From Xanthomonas arboricola (lineage in GTDB: Bacteria > Pseudomonadota > Gammaproteobacteria > Xanthomonadales > Xanthomonadaceae), in the NCBI RefSeq assembly GCF_002940665.1, contig NZ_MIGY01000002.1:372001-436000 (forward strand): a stretch of DNA of 64,000 nt, in the 5' to 3' direction. A program made the translations under genes and the position numbers. Of the stretch, positions 8,878-16,631 are shown one piece after another. Within the stretch, counting starts at the first letter, position 1, and every line of letters begins with the position of its first letter. The notes beneath the pieces are model-generated. The model had not been told where the DNA came from, did no database searches, and saw only the letters and a list, made by a program, of their open reading frames with translations.

Positions 8878-10593
8878 GTGAGCCAGCCCAGCGTGCGAGC
8901 CAGCGAAACGCCAGCCCAGCGCCGTCAACGCGGCCAATGGCTGGATGCCCTGGCGACCCCGGCCACGCGTGCGCGGCGCCTGGCCGGCGTGGCGGTGGCG
9001 GCGGCCGGCGTGCTGCTGCTGGCGCAGGCGGCGGCGATCGCGTGGTTGCTGCAGGCGGTGCTGGTGCAGCATCTGGCGCTGGCGCAATTGCGCGACGTGG
9101 GGGCGGGGCTGGTAGCTGCGCTGGTAGGGCGCGCGGTGCTCAACGCCTGGGCGCAGTCGCTGACCGGCGAGGTGGCCGATGTGGCCAAGCGCGAACTGCG
9201 TGCCCGCATCGCGCGCCGTCTGGTGCAGCACGGGCCGGTATGGCTGCGCCGGCAACGCAGCGGCGAACTGGGCGAATTGAGCCTGGCGCACACCGATGCG
9301 CTGGAGGGCTACTTCGTCGGCTACCAGCTCGCACGCACCGAAATGACGCTGGTGCCGCCGTTGATCCTGATCGCGGTGTTTTCGGTCGACTGGGTGGTGG
9401 GCCTGGTGTTGCTGCTGACCGCACCGCTGATTCCGTTCTTCATGATGCTGGTGGGCTGGGGTGCCGAAGCCGCCGGGCGCGACCAGCTGAGCGAACTGGC
9501 ACGCATGGGCGGGCACTTTGCCGATCGCCTCAAGGGCCTGGGCCTGCTGCGCGTGTATGGCCGCGGCGAAGCCGAGTTGAGCGGCATTGCCGCCGCAGCC
9601 GAAGGCGTGCGCGAACGCTCGCTCAAGGTACTGCGCATCGCCTTCCTGTCGTCCACGGTGCTGGAATTCTTCGCCTCGGTGAGCGTAGCGATCGTGGCGC
9701 TGTATTTCGGCCTGACCTATCTGGGCATGCTGGACCTGCACGGCTTGCCGACCCTGGGCGTGGGCATGTTCTGCCTGCTGCTGGCGCCGGAATTCTTTGC
9801 GCCGTTGCGGCGGCTGGCCGCGCACTACCACGACCGTGCCAATGCCCTGGCGGCGGTGGCCGAAGCCGAGCGCCTGCTGGAAGGATTCGAGCCGCCATCG
9901 GCAACGCTACCGGTGACCGCGCCCCTCTTGCGCGCACTGGAACCGGCCCAGGCGCACGGCCCGCTGCTGCAGGCGCGCGCTCTTGCGCTACGGCCGCCGG
10001 GCGCGCCACACACGGTGGTCGCGGATTTTTCGCTGACCCTGCAGCCCGGGCAGCGCGTGGCGGTGATCGGTGCCAGCGGCAGCGGCAAGAGCACCTTGCT
10101 GGAGGGCCTGGCCGGCTGGCTTGCGCCGGAGGCCGGCAGCGTGCTGCTGCGTCCGGGGGCCCGCATCGGCTATGCCACGCAGCGGCCGTATCTGTTTCAC
10201 GGCAGCATCGCCGACAACCTGCGCCTGGCCGATCCGCAGGCCGGCGCCGCGCGACTGCATGCGGTGGCCGACGCCGCACAGGTGATGCGCTTCGCTGCGC
10301 AGCTGCCTGCGGGCCTGGACACGCAGATCGGCGAACGCGGCTTCGGGCTGTCCGGTGGTGAAGCGCGGCGGGTGGCCCTGGCGCGGCTGTTGCTGCGCGA
10401 GCCGGACCTGTTGCTGCTGGACGAACCTACCGCCTTTCTCGATCCGGACACCGAAGCGGAGTTGCTGCGCACCCTGGGTGTGTTCGCACGCGGTCGCGCG
10501 GTGGTGCTGGCCACGCACAGCGCGGAGGTGATGCGCTGGGCCGATACGGTGGTCGACCTGCGCGGCGCCACCGTCGCAGCGGAGCTGCCATGA
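8878..10593 (+). CDS. cydD: Thiol-reductant ABC exporter subunit CydD
   Basis: CydD is one half of the CydDC heterodimer, an inner-membrane ABC exporter that moves cysteine and glutathione to the periplasm and is needed to assemble cytochrome bd. Residues from about 33 to 310 form the membrane domain. The ATPase domain has Walker A GASGSGKSTLLEG, signature LSGGEARRVALARLLL and Walker B LLLLDEPTAFLDP. The start is uncertain: the frame is open from a GTG at 8830, but the GTG at 8878 (MSQPSVRASETPAQ) follows GAGAG and leaves a normal-length N-terminus before the first helix. The stop overlaps the start of cydC as ATGA. With the 8878 start the protein has 571 residues. Confidence 0.93.
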   Translation: MSQPSVRASETPAQRRQRGQWLDALATPATRARRLAGVAVAAAGVLLLAQAAAIAWLLQAVLVQHLALAQLRDVGAGLVAALVGRAVLNAWAQSLTGEVADVAKRELRARIARRLVQHGPVWLRRQRSGELGELSLAHTDALEGYFVGYQLARTEMTLVPPLILIAVFSVDWVVGLVLLLTAPLIPFFMMLVGWGAEAAGRDQLSELARMGGHFADRLKGLGLLRVYGRGEAELSGIAAAAEGVRERSLKVLRIAFLSSTVLEFFASVSVAIVALYFGLTYLGMLDLHGLPTLGVGMFCLLLAPEFFAPLRRLAAHYHDRANALAAVAEAERLLEGFEPPSATLPVTAPLLRALEPAQAHGPLLQARALALRPPGAPHTVVADFSLTLQPGQRVAVIGASGSGKSTLLEGLAGWLAPEAGSVLLRPGARIGYATQRPYLFHGSIADNLRLADPQAGAARLHAVADAAQVMRFAAQLPAGLDTQIGERGFGLSGGEARRVALARLLLREPDLLLLDEPTAFLDPDTEAELLRTLGVFARGRAVVLATHSAEVMRWADTVVDLRGATVAAELP

Positions 10594-12266
10594 ACGACAC
10601 ACAGCCCGACCGTCTGCGCGATGTGTTTCGCCGGCATGCCTGGCGCCTGCTGCTGTCGGCGCTGTTGGTGCTGGTCACCATGCTGGCCGGCGTGGGCTTG
10701 CTCGGCCTGTCCGGCAGTTTCCTGACCGCCGCCGCCTTGGCCGGTGTCGCCGGCATGGGCAGCGGCTTCAATTTCTTTTCGCCCTCGGCCGGCATTCGCG
10801 CGCTGACCTTCGCGCGTATCGTCTCGCGTTATGGCGAAAAATTGATCGGCCACGACGCCACGCTGCGCATCGCCCGCGATCTGCGCGTGTGGTTCTTCCG
10901 CCGCGCGTTGCCGCTGGCGCCGGGCCGCCTGTCGGCCACGCGCACCGGCGATCTGCTGGCGCGGTTGATGTCCGACATCGGCGAGGTCGATGGCGTGAGC
11001 GTGCGCGCGTTGGCGCCGTTGAGCGCATTGCTCGGCATCTGGGTGGCCGGCGTGGTGGCAGCGGCGCTGATCTATCCGCCGGCCGGCGTGTTGCTGGTGG
11101 TGGTTGGCGTGGTCATCGGCGGCGTGGTGCCGTGGCAGGTGGCGCGCGGCGGTGCGCAGCGCGAACAGCTGCGCGCCCGGCAACGCACCGCCTTGCGCAC
11201 GCAGGCGTTCGAGGGGCTGGAAGGTGCGGCCGATCTCGCTGCGGTGGATGCGCAAGGTGCCTGGCTGCATCAGGTCGATGCAACGGCGGCGGCGGTGGTC
11301 GATGGCGATCGCCTGCAACGCCGTCGCCTGATCGGCGGCAATCTGCTGCATGCGGTCTGCGGCGGTATCGGTCTGGCCGGCATGTTGTGGCTTGGGTTGA
11401 GCGCGGCAGAACGCGGATTGATCGCTGCGGAAATGGCGGCCGGGCTGGTGTTCCTGACCATGGCGCTGCTGGAGGTCTGGGCCGGCGCCGGGCTCGCCTT
11501 GCAGGCGCTGCAGAGCGCGCGCGTTGCGGCCAGGCGCCTGCAGTCCATCGTCGAACAGGCGCCGTCGGTCGTCGATCCGTCGCAGCCAGTGGATGCGCCA
11601 CGCAGCGGCACGCTGCGCCTGCAACAGGTCAGTTTTGCGTGGCCGGGCAGTGGACGTGCGCTGCTGCAGGCGCTTGATCTGAGCCTGGCGCCTGGCGAGC
11701 GCATCGCCATCAGCGGCGACAGCGGCAGCGGCAAGAGCAGCTTGTCCGCAGTGCTGTTGCGGCTGTGGGACCCGCAGGCCGGGCAGGTGACCTACGCCGA
11801 TATCGACCTGCGCCACTTCGCGCAGGCGCAATGGCATCAACGCATCGCCTGGCTGCCGCAGAATGCCCCGGTGTTTGCCGGCACGGTGCGCGACAACCTG
11901 CGCATCGGCGATGCCGGCGCAGGCGATGCGGCCATGTGGAACGCGCTGGACCAGGTGCGTCTGCGCGCCTGGGCCACCGCGCAGAACGGCCTGGACACCT
12001 GGGTCGGCGAAAACGGCGCCACGCTCTCGGCCGGCCAGGCGCGCCGGCTGGCGCTGGCGCGCGCCTTGCTGCGCGAGGCGCCGATCCTGCTGCTGGATGA
12101 ACCCACCGACGGCTTGGATGTGGATACCGCGCACGCCCTGCTGCTGGATCTATCGGCCGCGCTGGGCGAACGCAGCCTGGTGATGATCACCCACGACAGC
12201 GTGCCCGATGGCGTGGTGCAGCGACGCTATCGCCTGCGGGCCGGTGCGCTGGAGCCGTTGGCCTGA
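10590..12266 (+). CDS. cydC: Thiol-reductant ABC exporter subunit CydC
   Basis: CydC is the second half of the CydDC exporter. The 558-residue protein has an N-terminal ABC-exporter membrane domain with about six helices. Its ATPase domain has Walker A GDSGSGKSSLSAV, Q-loop WLPQNAPVFAGTVRDNLR, signature LSAGQARRLALARALL and Walker B ILLLDEPTDGLD. It begins within the cydD stop codon (ATGA), so the two halves are translationally coupled. After the stop there is a 57-bp gap to a convergent gene with no strong terminator visible. Confidence 0.96.
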   Translation: MNDTQPDRLRDVFRRHAWRLLLSALLVLVTMLAGVGLLGLSGSFLTAAALAGVAGMGSGFNFFSPSAGIRALTFARIVSRYGEKLIGHDATLRIARDLRVWFFRRALPLAPGRLSATRTGDLLARLMSDIGEVDGVSVRALAPLSALLGIWVAGVVAAALIYPPAGVLLVVVGVVIGGVVPWQVARGGAQREQLRARQRTALRTQAFEGLEGAADLAAVDAQGAWLHQVDATAAAVVDGDRLQRRRLIGGNLLHAVCGGIGLAGMLWLGLSAAERGLIAAEMAAGLVFLTMALLEVWAGAGLALQALQSARVAARRLQSIVEQAPSVVDPSQPVDAPRSGTLRLQQVSFAWPGSGRALLQALDLSLAPGERIAISGDSGSGKSSLSAVLLRLWDPQAGQVTYADIDLRHFAQAQWHQRIAWLPQNAPVFAGTVRDNLRIGDAGAGDAAMWNALDQVRLRAWATAQNGLDTWVGENGATLSAGQARRLALARALLREAPILLLDEPTDGLDVDTAHALLLDLSAALGERSLVMITHDSVPDGVVQRRYRLRAGALEPLA

Positions 12267-12323
12267 GGATGCTGTTGCCGGTTCGCACTGACCGGTTGTG
12301 CGCATGTATCACGCAGGCGCCGC

Positions 12324-12746
12324 TCACCCCAGCAATGCGTGGAGTGCTGCCATCAGCGCAGGTTGGCGGCATGCCCAATACAAGGCGGCGACGTTCGCTA
12401 CGACAGTGATCCAGAACCGCGGCTGGAAGGCTGCCTTGCTGGATTTATGCCGGAACAGCGCCTGCGCCAGCAACGCGCCCGGCCACCCGCCCAGCAGTGC
12501 GATGAGGTGCAGGGTGGCTTCCGGTGTGCGTTGCCGGCCGCGTTGGGCTGCGCTCTTGTCGAGCCGGTAGACCAGCATCGCCAGGATGCTTGCAGCCGCA
12601 TACCAAAATGCCAGCAGCGCCGGCAGGCGACCTGCAACCACCATCGCGGCCATGCCGGTCAGAAACAGCAGCGCCAGCGTCTTGCGCGGCAGGCCGTGCT
12701 GCCGGGACGGGCCCCGATGCCGTTGCGCAGGTCTGGAAATCAGCAA
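12324..12746 (-). CDS. DUF1294 membrane protein
   Basis: This small membrane protein carries a DUF1294 domain: a helix LLAFWYAAASILAMLVYRLDK, the conserved AAQRGRQRTPEATLHLIALLGGWPGALLAQ, FRHKSSKAAFQ, and a last helix. Its function is unknown. The start is uncertain. The first ATG (12653) would cut into the first hydrophobic helix, TLALLFLTGMAAMVVAG. A TTG at 12746, overlapping the end of metX, keeps the whole helix and is given here; it lacks a clear ribosome site. The cold-shock domain that is fused in front of some DUF1294 proteins is absent. The position directly after metX suggests co-transcription only. Confidence 0.7.
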   Translation of the reverse strand: MLISRPAQRHRGPSRQHGLPRKTLALLFLTGMAAMVVAGRLPALLAFWYAAASILAMLVYRLDKSAAQRGRQRTPEATLHLIALLGGWPGALLAQALFRHKSSKAAFQPRFWITVVANVAALYWACRQPALMAALHALLG

Positions 12747-13942
12747 GCGTCCAGAAAGCCGCGCACGGCCGGCCCGAAGCGCGCGAAGTCGACCAGGAAG
12801 GCATCGTGGCCTTGTGGCGAATCCAGCCCGATGAAGTGTGCGTCGGCACCGCCGGCGCGCAAGCCTTCGGCAATCTGTTCCTGTTGCTGCACCGGGAACA
12901 GGATGTCGGTATTGGCACCAATCGCCAAGGCGCGCGCGATGCGGATCTGCGCCAGGCCGGCCAGCACCGTGGCGTCGGTCGAGACGCCCGTGTCCGGTTT
13001 GGCGGCGACAGCAGCGTTGCCGGCTTGCGTGCCATCGGCATGGGCGTCGATGGCCGGCCTGTCGTCGACATACTCGGCCAGATCGAACCAGTCCATCGAG
13101 CGGCTCAGATAGAGATAGCAGTTGGGATCGAAGAAGCGCACGAAGCGGCGGGCATGGCCTTCCAGATAACTTTCGACCTGGAATTCCAGGCCAAACGGAT
13201 CGTCGGCGGCCTGCTCCGAATCCAGCCGCACGCGGCCGAAACGGCCGTCCCATTCCAGTGCCGAGCGGTAGGTGATCACACCGAGCTTGCGCGCCATGCG
13301 CATGCCCGAGTCGGGGTAACGCATGTCGTCGTAATGGCCGCCGTTCCAGTGCGGATCCAGGCGGATGGCTTCGCGCTGCAGCGAGCGGATCGCGATTGAG
13401 AACGGCAGCGCCTGCGCACTGCCGGAGATATTGATATGGCTGTGCGCGATGCCGGGGTGGCGCAGCAACAACGCCAGTGCGGTCATGCCGCCCATCGAGT
13501 TGCCGATCAGACAGGCCAGTCGTTCAACGCCCAACGCGCGCACTACGTCGGCTGCGGCATCGGCGACATCTTCGATCGACAATTCCGGGAAGCCCAGGCG
13601 ATACGGCGTGCCGTTGGCGGGGTCGATCGATGCCGGGCCAGTCGAGCCCTTGCAGCTGCCCAGGGAATTGACGCAGACCACGAACCAGCGCTCGGTATCG
13701 ATCGGCTTGCCCGGCCCGACCATCGCCTCCCACCAGCCCGGCTCGGGATTGGCCTGATTTGCCGCGGCATGCGCGTTAGGCGACAGACCGGTAACGATCA
13801 ACACCGCATTGCTGCGATCGGCTGCCAGCGTGCCCCAGGTCTCGTAGGCCACGCTTGCCTGGTGCAGCACGCCACCGCGCTTCATCGGAAACGGCGAGGG
13901 CAGCGCGTGGAACAGCGTGCCGGGGGGAATGAATTCAGTCAT
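12740..13942 (-). CDS. metX: MetX-family O-acyltransferase (serine or homoserine)
   Basis: This is a 400-residue alpha/beta-hydrolase-fold acyltransferase of the MetX family. The nucleophile elbow is GNSMGGMTALALL, the catalytic Asp is in IGANTDILFPVQQQ and the catalytic His in SPQGHDAFLVDF. MetX enzymes activate homoserine for methionine synthesis by acetylation or succinylation. Published reassignment of the family places xanthomonad members as L-serine O-succinyltransferases acting in cysteine synthesis, so the specificity cannot be taken from the gene name. No metB, metH or cys gene is adjacent. The N-terminal MTEFIPPGTLFHALPSPFPM begins at the ATG at 13942. Upstream lie 640 bp of repeats and no visible riboswitch. 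Confidence 0.88.
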   Translation of the reverse strand: MTEFIPPGTLFHALPSPFPMKRGGVLHQASVAYETWGTLAADRSNAVLIVTGLSPNAHAAANQANPEPGWWEAMVGPGKPIDTERWFVVCVNSLGSCKGSTGPASIDPANGTPYRLGFPELSIEDVADAAADVVRALGVERLACLIGNSMGGMTALALLLRHPGIAHSHINISGSAQALPFSIAIRSLQREAIRLDPHWNGGHYDDMRYPDSGMRMARKLGVITYRSALEWDGRFGRVRLDSEQAADDPFGLEFQVESYLEGHARRFVRFFDPNCYLYLSRSMDWFDLAEYVDDRPAIDAHADGTQAGNAAVAAKPDTGVSTDATVLAGLAQIRIARALAIGANTDILFPVQQQEQIAEGLRAGGADAHFIGLDSPQGHDAFLVDFARFGPAVRGFLDAC

Positions 13943-13980
13943 GCGGCAATTCTATCTGCCACGGCAGGTGCCGGGGTGCA

Positions 13981-14022
13981 GGATGGGGAATCGGGAATCG
14001 GGAATCGAGAATCGGGAATCGG
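13981..14022. repeat. GGGAATC tandem array, single arm
   Basis: About five units of GGGAATC (one changed to GAGAATC) stand in tandem with a 7-nt period. It belongs to the same G-rich family as the inverted repeats near 713, 22902, 23894 and 59603, but no facing arm is seen here. Confidence 0.8.
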
Positions 14023-14073
14023 TTTGAGTCGTTGCGCTGTGTGATGCCACTCTGCAGAGCGGCGGATCTGCGG

Positions 14074-14416
14074 CTTGCTTGCAGGGCCCTTGCCCGCCCA
14101 CCATCGCGGGACACGCCGCAAGTACGTCCCTGTAGGCTCTGGCGCGGCGTCCATGCCGCTCAAGATCCCGCGACGATGGGCGGGCAAGGACCAGTGGAGA
14201 TGGTCGGTGTGCAGGGTTTTCAGCAAGACAATCAGCACACTGTCTGGTGCGGTGTCCTTGCCCTCGACGTTGCGAGCTTGCTTGCAGGGCCCTTGCCTGC
14301 CCACCATCGCGGGACACGCCGCAAGTACATCCGTGTAGGCTCTGGCGCGGCATCCATGCCGCTCAAGGTCCCGCGACGGTGGGCGGGCAAGGACCAGTGG
14401 AGATGGTCGGTGTGCA
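14074..14416. repeat. Two direct copies of a 140-bp palindromic repeat
   Basis: Copies at 14074-14213 and 14277-14416 have the same length and differ at only a few positions. Each starts CTTGCTTGCAGGG and ends GGTCGGTGTGCA. The spacing is 203 bp, and weaker similarity continues in the sequence after each copy, so the original duplication was about 200 bp. Inside each copy the arm TTGCCCGCCCACCATCGCGG faces an almost exact complement CCGCGACGATGGGCGGGCAA about 75 bp later, so each can form a long hairpin. No transposase is encoded. Confidence 0.85.
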
Positions 14417-14584
14417 TGATGTTCAACAACGCAACCGACTCACGCTCTGGCGCGGCGAGGGAACGCGGCTCGGGACTATCCAGATGACGCTGACAGCGGC
14501 TGACAACGTGTTGGCGCGGCCAGCGTTTTGTAAACCGCTTTTGGTCCATTGGCCTCAAGCATCGCAACGAAACGTGGCGAGCAA

Positions 14585-15598
14585 TCAGCGACCGATCACC
14601 AGCTCCACCGGCGCGGCAGTGGGCAGTTCCACCATCACCGGCACGCTTTCGACATCGCCGGCCTGGCGCATCGCGTTGCCGCTGCGCGACAGCCGTGCCA
14701 GCACCTGCACGGTGTCCAGCGACGACAGCGTGCGCGTCGGCATTGGGCTGTCGCCGTCGTCCAGGGTGATGGTCAACGGCAGCTCGCGCAGCGCGTGTTT
14801 TTCCACCGCTACCGGCATCGGCGTGTCGGCGGCGCGCGCAATCACGAACACGCTGGTGTCGCCAGGCAACCCGGCGCGTTTTGCGAATGCGGCATCCAGC
14901 GTCACGCGCACCTGGATGCGTTTGCCGCTGGCTGCATCGATGGCAGTTGCAGCCGGTGCCTGGATCGGCGCCAGCCTGGCTTCCTGGCGCGCGGCATTGA
15001 TCTGTTCGAGCAGGCCGGGGCGGGTCGCGGCATCGACCACACGCAGCAACGGCTCCCAGGTCTCGCTGGCCCTGGCCGGCTGGCCGGCCTGTCGTTGCAC
15101 CACACCCAGGAACCAGCGTGCACGTTGATGGTCCGGTTGCACGCTGAGCGCGTGTTCCAGCAGACGCATGGCCTGCGGATCCGGGCGCCCGCTGTCGTCG
15201 GCGAGCATGCGCGACTGCGCGGCAGCCACCAGTACGTCCGGCTCGTCCGGACGCAGTGCGACCGCGCGCGCAAACGCATCGCGCGCTTCGGCAAATTTCT
15301 GTTGGCTGGACAGCGAGCGCCCCAGCAACACCCAGCCTTCGGCCCGGTCGGGATTGCGCGCCAGTGCCGCGCGCAGCTGCACGATGGCTTCATCCAGCGA
15401 GCGTGGCGTGGCCGGTCGCTCGGCGGGCGCCCGGATCGCGCCCGGCGTGCCGACCTGCCAATACAGCGCCGCGCTCGCCGCCAGCAGCAACACCGCGATG
15501 CCGGCAGTCAGCCCGCGTGCATCGCGCCACAGCGGCCGCAGCGCCACGCCGAAGACGACCAGGGCCAGCACCACCACCGCAATGACGAAGCCGACCAT
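14585..15598 (-). CDS. ccmI: Cytochrome c biogenesis protein CcmI (TPR)
   Basis: CcmI presents apocytochrome c to the haem ligation complex. The 337-residue protein has two N-terminal membrane segments (GFVIAVVVLALVVFGVALRP and LTAGIAVLLLAASAALYW) followed by a periplasmic domain. That domain holds tetratricopeptide repeats, for example DRAEGWVLLGRSLSSQQKFA and DEPDVLVAAAQSRML, from about residue 75. A long C-terminal beta-rich domain follows. The ATG at 15598 overlaps the ccmH stop codon (TGATG), which decides this start over two GTG codons just upstream. It is the last gene of the ccm operon. Confidence 0.92.
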   Translation of the reverse strand: MVGFVIAVVVLALVVFGVALRPLWRDARGLTAGIAVLLLAASAALYWQVGTPGAIRAPAERPATPRSLDEAIVQLRAALARNPDRAEGWVLLGRSLSSQQKFAEARDAFARAVALRPDEPDVLVAAAQSRMLADDSGRPDPQAMRLLEHALSVQPDHQRARWFLGVVQRQAGQPARASETWEPLLRVVDAATRPGLLEQINAARQEARLAPIQAPAATAIDAASGKRIQVRVTLDAAFAKRAGLPGDTSVFVIARAADTPMPVAVEKHALRELPLTITLDDGDSPMPTRTLSSLDTVQVLARLSRSGNAMRQAGDVESVPVMVELPTAAPVELVIGR

Positions 15599-16032
15599 CA
15601 CCACTCCTGCTCATCGGCGGGCAAGGCGGGCGCAGCCACGCTGCGTCGGCGCACCACCAACGCGACGGCGCCACCGCCGATCAACAGCGCCAGCAGCGGA
15701 CCGAACCACAACAGCCAGGTCCGCGATTCCACACGCGGGCGGTACAGCACGAACTCGCCATAGCGCGCCACCAGGAACTGGCGGATCTGCGCATCGCTGC
15801 GCCCTTCGTGCATCAATGCCAGCACTTCGCGGCGCAGGTCCTGGGCGATCTGCGCATTGGAATCGGCCAGTGACTGGTTCTGGCACTGCACGCAGCGCAG
15901 CTCGGCGGTCAACGCATGGAAGCGCGCCTCTTCGTCGGCCGAGGCATAGCGCAGCGGCGCCGGGTCACCGGCCGGCTGGGCCAGGGCCAGCCAGGGCAAC
16001 AGCAGCAGCGTCAGCAGCCAGGCACGCATCAT
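15598..16032 (-). CDS. ccmH: Cytochrome c biogenesis protein CcmH (CcmL)
   Basis: This 144-residue thiol oxidoreductase keeps the CXXCH haem-binding cysteines of apocytochrome c reduced in the periplasm. It has a signal peptide (MRAWLLTLLLLPWLALAQ), the redox motif LRCVQCQNQSLADSNA at about residues 46-61, and a single C-terminal membrane anchor (TWLLWFGPLLALLIGGGAVALVV). Only the short CcmH domain is present; the TPR part that is fused in E. coli CcmH is the separate ccmI gene here. The start at 16032 overlaps the ccmG stop as ATGA; a second ATG follows immediately at 16029. Confidence 0.95.
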   Translation of the reverse strand: MMRAWLLTLLLLPWLALAQPAGDPAPLRYASADEEARFHALTAELRCVQCQNQSLADSNAQIAQDLRREVLALMHEGRSDAQIRQFLVARYGEFVLYRPRVESRTWLLWFGPLLALLIGGGAVALVVRRRSVAAPALPADEQEW

Positions 16033-16631
16033 TGCTTGGCGTGCAGGTCCGGTGCGGCACGGGGCGAGCGCTCGATCTTGCGCAGCACCGGAATCAGCTG
16101 GGTGTCGATGACGGACTGGGTGAGCATGCCGCTGTACTTCCAGCGCACCACGCCGCGCCCGTCGACCAGAAAGGTCTCCGGCGCCGCGGCGATGCCGAAG
16201 TCGATTGCGGTGCGGCCATCCTTGTCGGCCACCACCAGCAGGTACGGGTTGCCCAGTTGCTCGAGCCAGCGCAGTGCATCGGTGCGCTCGTCCTTCCAGT
16301 TGTAGCCGATCACGCGCACACGCTTGGTCAGCGCAAAGCGGCTCAATACCGGATGCTCCTCGCGGCAGGCCGGGCACCAGCTGCCCCACACATTGATGAT
16401 GTACGGCGCGCCGCGCAGCTCGCGCGCATGCACCACGATGCTGGGGTCGTGCAGCAGCGGCAGCGCAAACTCCGGCGCCGGCTTGCCGATCAGCGCAGAG
16501 GGCAGGGCATCGCGATCGTCCTGACCGGAGCGCACCACCGCATAGACCAACAGCGCTGCCAGCGCGAGCAGCAGCACAATGGCACCCACCAGGACCGCAG
16601 TGGGCAGGCGGGGTGAACGTGACTCAACCAT
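16029..16631 (-). CDS. ccmG: Thioredoxin-like CcmG/DsbE
   Basis: CcmG (DsbE) is a membrane-anchored periplasmic thioredoxin that passes electrons to CcmH and apocytochrome c. The protein has 200 residues. One N-terminal helix (TAVLVGAIVLLLALAALLVYAVV) is followed by the thioredoxin fold with active site WGSWCPACREEHP and the typical GAAAPETFLVDGRG-like loop (here GIAAAPETFLVDGRG). The ATG at 16631 overlaps the end of ccmF by 8 bp. An upstream in-frame start at 16688 would lie inside ccmF and adds unrelated residues. Confidence 0.95.
   Translation of the reverse strand: MVESRSPRLPTAVLVGAIVLLLALAALLVYAVVRSGQDDRDALPSALIGKPAPEFALPLLHDPSIVVHARELRGAPYIINVWGSWCPACREEHPVLSRFALTKRVRVIGYNWKDERTDALRWLEQLGNPYLLVVADKDGRTAIDFGIAAAPETFLVDGRGVVRWKYSGMLTQSVIDTQLIPVLRKIERSPRAAPDLHAKQ

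Larger units (their letters stand above)
13943..14584. other. Repeat-filled intergenic region without a gene
   Basis: No convincing gene lies in these 642 bp. The segment 13981-14022 is a one-armed array of about five GGGAATC-type units. The segment 14074-14416 holds the two copies of a 140-bp repeat listed separately. The short open frames here have no ribosome sites and run through both repeat copies, so they are not called. The promoter of metX must lie in the first part. Confidence 0.75.

Noticed and set aside
14074..14416. Possible CRISPR array
   Set aside because: There are only two copies, each 140 bp, with no short unique spacers and no cas genes.
14032..14487. Short open frames through the 140-bp repeats
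   Set aside because: The same peptides appear in both repeat copies because the DNA is duplicated, and no start signals are present.
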